DNA of 7,134 nt from an uncultured Prevotellaceae bacterium (GCA_937904375.1 CALDIG010000113.1:1-7134), one strand, 5' to 3'; shown: positions 1-6,681, numbered from the stretch's first letter. Program-made: numbers and translations. The notes: generated by a model from the sequence alone, not told the origin.

Positions 1-108
1 GCCGACATAGCCGCCGCCACCCTAATCACCGCCACCCTCGCCACCGCCTTCGCCGCAGTACAGCGAGTTACCGAGCAAATAATAATTAATCATAAGCGAC
101 ACTATTAG
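1..108 (+). CDS. C-terminal fragment of an unidentified protein (partial at 5' edge)
   Basis: Frame 1 is open from the window edge to TAG at 106-108, one base before the rfbA start, giving 35 residues. The visible tail begins ADIAAATLITATLATAFAAV, an uncharged stretch rich in Ala, Thr and Leu that could be a membrane helix or an amphipathic helix, and ends in a polar, basic tail (QRVTEQ...NHKRHY). The helix is built on a loose five-residue repeat (ATLIT, ATLAT, AFAAV), matched by a 10-base direct repeat at 14-23 and 29-38. I do not recognise the family. The tight junction with rfbA suggests an upstream member of the same operon. Another forward frame is also open here but codes for a His/Arg-rich string, so frame 1 is preferred without certainty. 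Confidence 0.5.
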   Translation, partial: ADIAAATLITATLATAFAAVQRVTEQIIINHKRHY

Positions 109-109
109 T

Positions 110-1003
110 ATGAAAGGCTTAGTTTTAGCGGGAGGTTCCGGCACGCGTTTATATCCCATCACCAAAGGTGTGAGCAAGCAGATGTTGCCCATTTATGATA
201 AGCCGATGATTTATTATCCTATTTCGGTCTTGATGCTTGCAGGCATACGAGAGATATTGATTATTTCAACACCTGTTGATTTACCCGGGTTTAAGCGACT
301 GCTTGGCGATGGCTCTGATTTCGGTGTCAAATTTGAGTATGCCGAGCAACCAAGTCCTGATGGATTGGCTCAAGCGTTCATTATAGGTGAAGAATTCATT
401 GGCGGCGATTCGGTAGCCTTAGTGCTAGGAGATAACATTTTCTATGGTTCTTATTTCACCAAGTTTCTTCGTGAAGCGGTGGTTGCGGCTGAGAACGATG
501 CTAAAGCCACAGTCTTTGGTTATTGGGTAGATGATCCGGAGCGTTATGGCGTGGCTGAACTTGATAGCGAGGGTAATTGCCTTAGCCTTGAGGAGAAGCC
601 CAGGAAGCCAAAATCGAATTACGCGGTAGTTGGTTTGTATATGTATCCTAATGATGTTGTGGGTATAGCCAAAACTGTAAAGCCCTCGGAACGTGGTGAA
701 CTTGAGATTACAACGGTAAATCAAGAATTCTTGAAGCGTGGTCAACTGAAAGTTCAAACTCTCGGTCGCGGATTCGCTTGGTTGGATACAGGCACACACG
801 ATTCGTTGTCCGAAGCTTCCATCTTCATCGAGGTGATAGAGAAAAGGCAAGGATTAAAAGTGGCATGTCTTGAAGGTATTGCCTATCGCAAAGGTTGGAT
901 AACGCGAGAAAAAATGGAAGAACTTGCCCAACCAATGCTGAAAAACCAGTATGGGCAATATCTGATAAAAGTCATTGACGAAAAGAATAATATAAAGTGT
1001 TAG
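110..1003 (+). CDS. rfbA: Glucose-1-phosphate thymidylyltransferase (dTDP-glucose pyrophosphorylase)
   Basis: This cytoplasmic enzyme joins dTTP and glucose-1-phosphate to give dTDP-glucose and pyrophosphate, the entry step to dTDP-rhamnose and dTDP-amino sugars. The 297 residues match the usual RfbA/RmlA length of about 290. The N-terminal nucleotidyltransferase signature LAGGSGTRLYPIT lies at residues 6-18, followed by the SKQMLPIYDKPMIYYP block (22-37) with Lys23. Further family blocks are LVLGDNIFYG with metal-binding Asp108, EEKP with Lys163, GELEIT (196-201), and AWLDTGTHDSL with Asp226. The ATG places the glycine-rich loop right at the N-terminus, as expected, and follows the previous TAG by one base. 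rfbB, rfbC and rfbD are not in this window, so the dTDP-glucose is probably used with a dehydratase encoded elsewhere. The VioA-like enzyme two genes downstream is a natural consumer of the pathway. The gene appears intact. Confidence 0.96.
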   Translation: MKGLVLAGGSGTRLYPITKGVSKQMLPIYDKPMIYYPISVLMLAGIREILIISTPVDLPGFKRLLGDGSDFGVKFEYAEQPSPDGLAQAFIIGEEFIGGDSVALVLGDNIFYGSYFTKFLREAVVAAENDAKATVFGYWVDDPERYGVAELDSEGNCLSLEEKPRKPKSNYAVVGLYMYPNDVVGIAKTVKPSERGELEITTVNQEFLKRGQLKVQTLGRGFAWLDTGTHDSLSEASIFIEVIEKRQGLKVACLEGIAYRKGWITREKMEELAQPMLKNQYGQYLIKVIDEKNNIKC

Positions 1004-1004
1004 T

Positions 1005-1076
1005 GTGGCACAGATTACCCTACAGCAGCATATTGATAATCAGCAAAATGACGTCGTTAAAGCTCCTCGTCGCTAA
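1005..1076 (+). pseudogene. N-terminal piece of the acyltransferase, cut off by an in-frame TAA
   Basis: Frame 3 opens with GTG at 1005, one base after the rfbA TAG, and codes for 23 residues (starting MAQITLQQHID, ending VVKAPRR) before TAA at 1074-1076. The same frame then continues as Asn, Leu and the acyltransferase sequence ELYRIICMLMIVAHH. From memory, proteins of this acyltransferase group carry a short polar N-terminal tail of this kind just before the first membrane helix, so the leader and the downstream frame most likely formed one gene that acquired a nonsense change. A base-calling error is also possible. If the stop is real, this is a short translated leader upstream of a re-initiated or dead acyltransferase. 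Confidence 0.6.
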
Positions 1077-1079
1077 AAT

Positions 1080-2150
1080 TTGGAGCTATATCGGATTATC
1101 TGTATGCTAATGATAGTTGCGCATCATTATGTAGTGAATAGTGGACTATCCGGAGAAGGCGGATCATTGATATCAGATATTACTTCCGGCAATAGCATTT
1201 TCCTTACTATATTTGGAGCTTGGGGCAAAACCGGAATCAACTGCTTCCTGATGATAACCGGGTATTTTATGTGTACAAGTAAGATCACACTAAGGAAGTT
1301 CATTAAATTGATGGTGCAGATTTATCTATATAAACTACTCATATATTCTATTTTCCTTGCCACTGGTCATGAGACCATGTCTGCAACACGAATTATTAGA
1401 CTGGCAATGCCTTTTTGGGGGTTCAATAGTAATTTTGTTTCGTGTTTCATTATCTTCTGGCTGACAATACCGTTTCTAAATATTTTGGTACAGAATATGA
1501 CGAAACGCCAGCACGAACTTCTTTTGTTACTCACTTTAGGTGCGTATTCACTATTAGGGAGCATCCCATCTTTTACTGTAACATTCAACTACATTACATG
1601 GTTTGGAATCATCTTCTTCATTGCTTCTTATATCAGGATATATCCGCAACCGCTGTTTGAGCAGAAGAAACTATGGGGATGGTTAACACTAATAAGTTTG
1701 ACGATAGCTTGTGTTAGTATTATAGGATTAAGGCTATTATTTGGTGAAAGATTCGGATTGGGATATATGTTTGTGGCCGATAGTAATAAGATCTTTGCCG
1801 TCGTTATAGCTGTTTGCTCTTTCCTGTGGTTTAAGAATATAAACCTTAAATATAGCAGGTTAATCAATTCCTTTGGTGCAGCCACATTTGGTGTACTACT
1901 TATTCACGCTAATAGTAATGCCATGCGTCAATGGCTATGGAAAGATGCGGTTGATGTGGTGGGTAATTATCAGTCACTTGCGACTGGCGAGCTCATTTTG
2001 TACAGTGTAGGAGTTGTTTTAGCGATATTTATCATTTGTAACTTGATAGACCAGCTACGAATTGCCACCATTGAAAAATGGTTATTCTGTTGGTATGACA
2101 AAAAGGAGTCAGCAAAAGCAGATGCGTTGATACAAAGAATAACACAATAG
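1080..2150 (+). CDS. Membrane acyltransferase, family 3 (O-acetyltransferase type); start uncertain
   Basis: Family 3 acyltransferases are integral inner-membrane proteins that transfer acetyl or other acyl groups to sugar hydroxyls. The 356-residue frame begins at TTG 1080 and has about ten hydrophobic segments, roughly at residues 6-20, 40-65, 75-95, 118-140, 146-165, 168-188, 198-220, 235-253, 262-280 and 303-325. The family's first helix is clear (ELYRIICMLMIVAHHYVVNSG), with the Arg and His residues typical of the active centre. A late helix carries the FGVLLIHANSNAMRQWLW block. No ATG precedes the first helix in frame. The preceding codons are AAT and TAA, and before that stop lies a leader from GTG 1005 that fits as the lost N-terminus. 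The catalytic residues are kept even with the TTG start, so activity is possible but expression may be weak. The gene is lower in GC than its neighbours (33% over 1321-1380). In this operon it probably O-acetylates a repeat-unit sugar; the acceptor is unknown. Confidence 0.83.
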   Translation: MELYRIICMLMIVAHHYVVNSGLSGEGGSLISDITSGNSIFLTIFGAWGKTGINCFLMITGYFMCTSKITLRKFIKLMVQIYLYKLLIYSIFLATGHETMSATRIIRLAMPFWGFNSNFVSCFIIFWLTIPFLNILVQNMTKRQHELLLLLTLGAYSLLGSIPSFTVTFNYITWFGIIFFIASYIRIYPQPLFEQKKLWGWLTLISLTIACVSIIGLRLLFGERFGLGYMFVADSNKIFAVVIAVCSFLWFKNINLKYSRLINSFGAATFGVLLIHANSNAMRQWLWKDAVDVVGNYQSLATGELILYSVGVVLAIFIICNLIDQLRIATIEKWLFCWYDKKESAKADALIQRITQ

Positions 2151-2159
2151 AATTTTTAT

Positions 2160-3269
2160 ATGGACAAACAAATTACCGTTACCTCACCACTGCTACCTAA
2201 TCTTGATGAGTTCCAGTTTATGCTCAAAGAGATTTGGGACAGCAAGTGGATTACCAATAACGGCTCGTTCCATCAACGACTCGAGGCGGCTTTGTGCGAA
2301 TACCTCAAGGTTCCGTACATCAGCGTCTTCACGAATGGGACTCTACCCTTGATAACCGCTTTGCAGGCGCTACGAATAACGGGAGAGGTCATCACTACGC
2401 CTTATAGCTTCGTGGCTACTACCCATGCTTTGTGGTGGAATGGCATTAAACCGGTGTTTGTTGACATCGACCCGGCTACCGGAGGAATTGACCCCAATAA
2501 GATTGAAGCTGCAATTACCCCAAAAACTACCGCAATCATGCCTGTTCACGTTTATGGCAAACCTTGTAAGACAAAGGAGATACAAGAAATAGCCGACAAG
2601 TATGGGTTACGCGTTATTTATGATGCTGCTCATGCCTTCGGAGTCGAAGTCAACGGCAAGAGCATTTTGGAAGAGGGCGACATGTCCACCCTCAGTTTCC
2701 ATGCGACCAAGGTCTACAACACTCTCGAAGGTGGCGCCCTGGTGGTACACGACGAGAAGATGAAACGCCGCATCGACTACCTCAAGAACTTCGGGTTCGC
2801 CGGCGAGACTGAAGTTGTCGCTCCCGGTATCAACAGTAAGATGGATGAGGTGCGCGCCGCCTATGGACTGCTCAACCTGCGTCAGGTGGATGCCGCCATC
2901 GAGGCTCGTCATCAAGTCGCTATTCTCTATCGCGAGGCACTTAGTTCAATAGAAGGCATTACTTTTTGGGACGACATGCCCGGCGTGCGTCACAACTACA
3001 GTTATTTCCCCATATTCGTCAATGCCGAAAAGTATGGCATGACCCGTGACGAGCAGTACTTTAAAATGCGAGAACAAGGTGTATATGGCCGACGTTATTT
3101 TTATCCTCTGATAAGCGAATTTTCCACATATCGTGGATTGCCAAGCGCCCGCAAAGAGAACCTTCCGGAAGCCCACAAAATGGCGGATAGCGTTATCTGT
3201 TTGCCCATGCATCATGAATTAAGTAAGGATGAAATTAACCGAGTCATTAACTGCATAATCAACAAATAG
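2160..3269 (+). CDS. vioA: DegT/DnrJ/EryC1/StrS sugar aminotransferase, VioA-like (dTDP-Qui4N synthesis)
   Basis: This is a PLP-dependent aminotransferase of sugar nucleotides, 369 residues, full length for the family. The N-terminus reads VTSPLLPNLDEFQFMLKEIW then SKWITNNG. NGT at 59-61 and the TTPYSFVATTHAL block (79-91) form the cofactor and phosphate pocket. IYDAAHAFG (153-161) supplies the Asp (155) that pairs with the pyridine nitrogen, and SFHATK (179-184) supplies the Schiff-base Lys184, followed by EGGALV. As I recall it, this pattern resembles VioA, which transfers an amino group (from glutamate) to C4 of dTDP-4-keto-6-deoxyglucose to make dTDP-4-amino-4,6-dideoxyglucose. RfbA two genes upstream fits a dTDP substrate. 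Related enzymes acting on other keto-sugars cannot be excluded by eye, so the exact substrate is inference. The ATG lies 9 bases after the acyltransferase stop. Residues 160-260 lie in a stretch of about 58% GC, higher than the flanks. Confidence 0.9.
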   Translation: MDKQITVTSPLLPNLDEFQFMLKEIWDSKWITNNGSFHQRLEAALCEYLKVPYISVFTNGTLPLITALQALRITGEVITTPYSFVATTHALWWNGIKPVFVDIDPATGGIDPNKIEAAITPKTTAIMPVHVYGKPCKTKEIQEIADKYGLRVIYDAAHAFGVEVNGKSILEEGDMSTLSFHATKVYNTLEGGALVVHDEKMKRRIDYLKNFGFAGETEVVAPGINSKMDEVRAAYGLLNLRQVDAAIEARHQVAILYREALSSIEGITFWDDMPGVRHNYSYFPIFVNAEKYGMTRDEQYFKMREQGVYGRRYFYPLISEFSTYRGLPSARKENLPEAHKMADSVICLPMHHELSKDEINRVINCIINK

Positions 3270-3270
3270 A

Positions 3271-4476
3271 GTGGCGCAGAAACAAAAGAAATTGATGCTG
3301 TTGGGAGGCCTTCGCTACTTGTTGCCGGTTATTGAGGCCGCACATCGTCATAATGTGTATGTGATAACTGTTGACTATAAGCCAACCAATATAGCACACA
3401 AGTATAGCGACGAGTATCACAATTTGAGCATTCTCGATAAGGAGGCGGTTCTCTCGTTGGCTCAAGAGCTCGAGATAGATGGCATCATGTCGTTTGCGGT
3501 AGACCCCGGAGTGGTTACGGCCGCTTATGTAGCCGAGAAGATGGGGTTGCCGTTCCAGTGCAGCTACGAGTCAGCCTGTATATTGCAGGACAAAGCGGCG
3601 TTCCGCAAGTTTCTCGCTGATAACGGCTTTAATGTGCCGAATGCAAAAGGGTATGATAACGTTGATGACGCCATCGCTGATATCGATTATTTCAATTGGC
3701 CGGTAATCGTCAAACCCGTCGATAGCGCCGGAAGTAAAGGCGTTACTAGGGTTGATCGTGTATCCGAGTTGACAAAAGCAATCAATCATGCAATAGAGTG
3801 TTCGCCGTCAAAGAGATTTATAATTGAGGATTTCTTGGAGAAGGAAGGTTATTCATCTGATAGTGATAGCTTTTCTGTTGATGGGGAGTTGGTTTTCTGT
3901 ACATTCAACAATCAGTATTTTGATGAAGACGCCGAGAATGAATATACTCCGGCTGCTTATAGCTGGCCCTCGACAATGCCTCAGCGGGTGCAAGACGAGT
4001 TGCGAACGGAACTACAGCGACTCTTGACCTTGCTAGATTGCAGAACCGGCCTATACAACATCGAAACGCGCTATTGCAAGAGCGGCAAGGCTTATATCAT
4101 GGAAGTCTCCCCTCGTGCCGGAGGCAACCGCCTAGCCGAGATGCTCAAATACGTAACCGGTGAAGACATCATCGAGCGAGCCATGCTCGCCGCCATAGCC
4201 GCACCGTTCTCTCCGATAACGGAGATACCTAATAAGTATAATCGTAATGTAATAGAGTTAATATTACATGCAAATAAAGCAGGTAATTTTGAAGGTATAG
4301 AAATAAGACCTGAATTATCTTCAAGCGTTCTTGAAATAGATTTATGGGTTAAACCTGACGATAGTGTTGAGCCTTTTTCAGGGGCAAATATGGCAATTGG
4401 TACTTTGGCCATAGAGCAGAGTGTTATCTCAGATGTGCATAAGTTGACTGATTGTGTAGTTATTAACGTGAATTAA
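3271..4476 (+). CDS. ATP-grasp carboxylate-amine ligase (first of a tandem pair)
   Basis: ATP-grasp enzymes activate a carboxylate as an acyl-phosphate with ATP and couple it to an amine or other nucleophile. This 401-residue protein has a pre-ATP-grasp Rossmann-like N-domain (KLMLLGG at 7-13, VITVDY at 31-36). Next comes the linker DKAAFRKFL (107-115) with Lys108, and the ATP-binding segment VIVKPVDSAGSKGV (145-158) with Lys148 and the flexible Ser/Gly loop. IIEDFLE (184-190) is the adenine-contact strand. The metal site is NIETRY with Glu265 and MEVSPRAGGNR (277-287) with Glu278; Ser280 stands where many families have Asn. The start is GTG at 3271, one base after the aminotransferase TAG, and no better start exists before the Rossmann strand. 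Its position right after the VioA-like gene suggests acylation of an amino sugar by an amino acid or other acid. This is inference; the substrates are unknown. GC content drops sharply near codon 320. Confidence 0.88.
   Translation: MAQKQKKLMLLGGLRYLLPVIEAAHRHNVYVITVDYKPTNIAHKYSDEYHNLSILDKEAVLSLAQELEIDGIMSFAVDPGVVTAAYVAEKMGLPFQCSYESACILQDKAAFRKFLADNGFNVPNAKGYDNVDDAIADIDYFNWPVIVKPVDSAGSKGVTRVDRVSELTKAINHAIECSPSKRFIIEDFLEKEGYSSDSDSFSVDGELVFCTFNNQYFDEDAENEYTPAAYSWPSTMPQRVQDELRTELQRLLTLLDCRTGLYNIETRYCKSGKAYIMEVSPRAGGNRLAEMLKYVTGEDIIERAMLAAIAAPFSPITEIPNKYNRNVIELILHANKAGNFEGIEIRPELSSSVLEIDLWVKPDDSVEPFSGANMAIGTLAIEQSVISDVHKLTDCVVINVN
4210..4225. repeat. Perfect 6-bp inverted repeat at a GC step
   Basis: TCTCCG at 4210-4215 pairs with CGGAGA at 4220-4225 around the loop ATAA. 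It lies inside the first ATP-grasp coding frame (Ser-Pro-Ile-Thr-Glu region, about residues 314-318), immediately before the point where GC content falls. No T-tract follows, so it does not look like a terminator. It may be incidental. Confidence 0.4.
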
Positions 4477-4492
4477 TTCCATATTTAGAAAG

Positions 4493-5770
4493 ATGTTTCG
4501 CGATGACAAAAAACTTTTAGTCTTAGGATCCAACGTTGGGGCTGTTGAGATTGTTCAATACGCGAAATCAAGAGGTATCTATACAATTGTTGCGGATTAT
4601 TTACCTCCAGAGAAATCACCTGCAAAAATTGTAGCGGATGAGCATGTCTTAATAAGTACAGCTGATATTGAATCCTTATCGGAGCTCATTGAATCAAAAA
4701 GAATTAATGGAATTTTTGCCGGAATCAGCGAGTTTAATCTTCTTAGAGCACAGGAATTGTGTGAAAAGCATGGCTTGCCATTCTATTGCTCATTTCAGCA
4801 ATGGGAAATAGTGGAGAATAAAGCTCAATTTAGGAAACTTTGTGTAAATTGTGGTGTGCCAACTCCGAAGACTTATTTTACAGGCTCGGCAATTAAAGCC
4901 AAAGTCAATGAGGTTTGTTATCCGTGTGTAGTCAAACCGGTAGATGCAAGTTCATCACAAGGCGTATCTATATGTAATAATAAAGAGCAATTATTAATAG
5001 CTATAGACAAAGCAAAAAATGTATCTTCATCAGGAGATATTATTATAGAAGATTTCTTTGATGGTGATGAATTTACAGCACATTATTTAATTGACAAAGG
5101 TATCGGTAAACTGATTTGCGTGGATAATCGCTATCCAGCCGAGTTGCATAAAGGTGCCGCAACGATACCTATTGCCAGGATTTATCCAAGTTCTTTTCTT
5201 GATGATTATATAACCCAAGTCAATAAATCGATGCTCAATGTGTGCAAATCGATTGGATGTAAAAATGCTGTCATATTTGTGCAAGGGATTTATAATCATG
5301 CGAATAATAGATTCGCAATCTTTGAAGGCGGTTTGAGATGTGCTGGAGAAGCGGCCTATAGAATCACAGATTGTATTTATAATTACAATTTCTTGTATTA
5401 TTTAGTTGATAAAGCTGTTTCGGATAGCGACAGTAATCAAAATCTGGCTAACGTCTCACCATATTTAAATGGGAAAAAAGCAGCAATAGTTTCTTTCGCG
5501 TCCAAAGGAGGATTACTGCATAAAATAGAAGGGTTAGATTCCATAAAGGAGTTAGTTCCCTCAATTATTAATATTGAATGTCGTTATCCGTTGGGCTCAG
5601 TTATTCCGAGTGGCGATACGCTTCGACAAATTCTTCTCCGATTTACATTAGTCTGTAATTCGATGGAACAATTAAGAGCAGACATTAAAAGTGTCAATGA
5701 AAATATCAGAGTGTTTGATAATAAAGGGGAAAATATCTGTGTTAGTTTTGATCCTAACGTTATGAGGTGA
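4493..5770 (+). CDS. ATP-grasp family protein (second of the tandem pair, divergent metal site)
   Basis: This 425-residue protein shares architecture with its upstream neighbour but is clearly diverged. The N-domain carries KLLVLGSNVGAVEIV (7-21) and TIVADY (31-36). The linker NKAQFRKLC (109-117) and the ATP loop CVVKPVDASSSQGVSI (145-160) with Lys148 follow, then IIIEDFFDGDEF (183-194). At the expected metal site the first acidic position reads VQG (Gln264), and the second block is FEGGLRCAGEAAYR (277-290), which keeps Glu278 and Arg282 but lacks the usual Asn. About 130 residues follow this block and may form a C-terminal substrate domain. It may add a second group, use a different acceptor, or have altered metal use. 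The ATG start is 16 bases after the previous stop; a Met Phe Arg Asp Asp Lys Lys opening leads straight into the first strand. The gene is AT-rich, like all DNA to its right. The substrate is not recognised. Confidence 0.85.
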   Translation: MFRDDKKLLVLGSNVGAVEIVQYAKSRGIYTIVADYLPPEKSPAKIVADEHVLISTADIESLSELIESKRINGIFAGISEFNLLRAQELCEKHGLPFYCSFQQWEIVENKAQFRKLCVNCGVPTPKTYFTGSAIKAKVNEVCYPCVVKPVDASSSQGVSICNNKEQLLIAIDKAKNVSSSGDIIIEDFFDGDEFTAHYLIDKGIGKLICVDNRYPAELHKGAATIPIARIYPSSFLDDYITQVNKSMLNVCKSIGCKNAVIFVQGIYNHANNRFAIFEGGLRCAGEAAYRITDCIYNYNFLYYLVDKAVSDSDSNQNLANVSPYLNGKKAAIVSFASKGGLLHKIEGLDSIKELVPSIINIECRYPLGSVIPSGDTLRQILLRFTLVCNSMEQLRADIKSVNENIRVFDNKGENICVSFDPNVMR

Positions 5771-5778
5771 CATTCAAA

Positions 5779-6681
5779 ATGAAAACTATTATTATAACAG
5801 GTGGTCGTGGCCTGCTTGCCACTGAATTAACAAAACAATTGTTAAAGAGCAGAAATGTGTATATTGTGCTGATTAGTCGACATCCGGAGAGAATTACAAA
5901 GAAACAGAATTTGAGAATTTCTTCATTATCCCAACTTATGACCGACAAGGATTTAACCAATCGAAATTACGACGCACTTGTTCATACTGCTTTTTCAAGG
6001 TCTTATGATGGTCGGCTACTGTTAAGTTCTTTAAATTATCTAGAAGAAGTTATATATATATCTAAGCAAATAAAACTTAAATCCTTCATTAATATCTCAT
6101 CTCAAAGTGTTTATGGCAATTTGAAAGAAAATGACAAATTATATAATGAAGCATCACAAATCGCTCCTAATGATGCTTATGGAATTGCAAAATCATTGTC
6201 TGAAGTGCTAGTAAATTCTCTATTTGAGAACGACTCAATAAATTACTCAAATATAAGGCTTGCTTCATTGCTTTCACACAAAGAGAAATCACGCTTTATT
6301 AACAAACTTGTGGAAAGAGCAAAAAACATAGAAGATTTAAACGTTTATGGAGGCAAACAAGAATACTCATTTATTGATGTTAGAGATGCTGCAGATGGTA
6401 TTATGTCGATGATAGAGCGGAATGATAAAGTGTGGGAGAGAATCTATAATTTAGGCTCAGGAAAAGTCTATTCTTTGTATAATTTAGCCGAAATGGTTGT
6501 CGAAATAGCAAAAAACAAGTATAATAAAAACATTAAAATAAATATTATACCTTCAGATAATAATTGTAAAATAGGCATGGATACAAGTCTCTTTAAAAGG
6601 GATTTTTCATGGTTGCCCAAAATTGATATAAAGACCAGTATTATAAATTTGTTTGACGATGAAACCATAAACTGTTGTTGA
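5779..6681 (+). CDS. NAD(P)-dependent epimerase/dehydratase, extended SDR family
   Basis: This is a Rossmann-fold sugar-nucleotide-modifying enzyme, 300 residues from ATG 5779. The opening MKTIIITGGRGLLATEL carries the dinucleotide loop as GxxGxxA (Gly8, Gly11, Ala14), so the third glycine is replaced. The catalytic set is complete: the SSQSVYG strand (107-113) and Tyr134-x3-Lys138 in AYGIAK. YSFIDVRDAADGI (196-208) and the IYNLGSG block (223-229) are typical of extended SDRs that act on nucleotide-bound sugars. The TDEVYG motif of RfbB-type 4,6-dehydratases is absent, so an epimerase or ketoreductase is more likely; the substrate is not identifiable. GTG at 5767 is an alternative start that overlaps the previous stop by four bases (GTGA). 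I prefer ATG 5779 because it puts the first beta strand at the N-terminus. It is strongly AT-rich (23% GC over 6481-6540). Confidence 0.88.
   Translation: MKTIIITGGRGLLATELTKQLLKSRNVYIVLISRHPERITKKQNLRISSLSQLMTDKDLTNRNYDALVHTAFSRSYDGRLLLSSLNYLEEVIYISKQIKLKSFINISSQSVYGNLKENDKLYNEASQIAPNDAYGIAKSLSEVLVNSLFENDSINYSNIRLASLLSHKEKSRFINKLVERAKNIEDLNVYGGKQEYSFIDVRDAADGIMSMIERNDKVWERIYNLGSGKVYSLYNLAEMVVEIAKNKYNKNIKINIIPSDNNCKIGMDTSLFKRDFSWLPKIDIKTSIINLFDDETINCC

Noticed and set aside
1..60. Glycine-rich reading on the minus strand (Gly-Gly-Gly-Glu-like repeats)
   Set aside because: It is interrupted by a stop (complement of CTA at 22-24) and opposes the direction of all other genes; the + strand frame ending one base before rfbA explains the DNA better.
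425..850. Open minus-strand frame of about 140 codons opposite rfbA
   Set aside because: It is an antisense shadow of a strongly conserved coding gene, with no recognisable domain. The shorter antisense frames elsewhere were rejected for the same reason.
1048..1110. ATG at 1048 as a start for the acyltransferase
   Set aside because: It is in a different frame from the acyltransferase and reads into a stop after about 20 codons.
4477..4492. Terminator or promoter between the two ATP-grasp genes
   Set aside because: Only 16 bases are available, with no stem-loop and no T-tract; the genes look co-transcribed.
3271..5770. The two ATP-grasp frames as one gene split by a frameshift or as a recent duplication
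   Set aside because: Each has its own complete N-domain, ATP loop and metal block, and the two differ too much for a recent copy.
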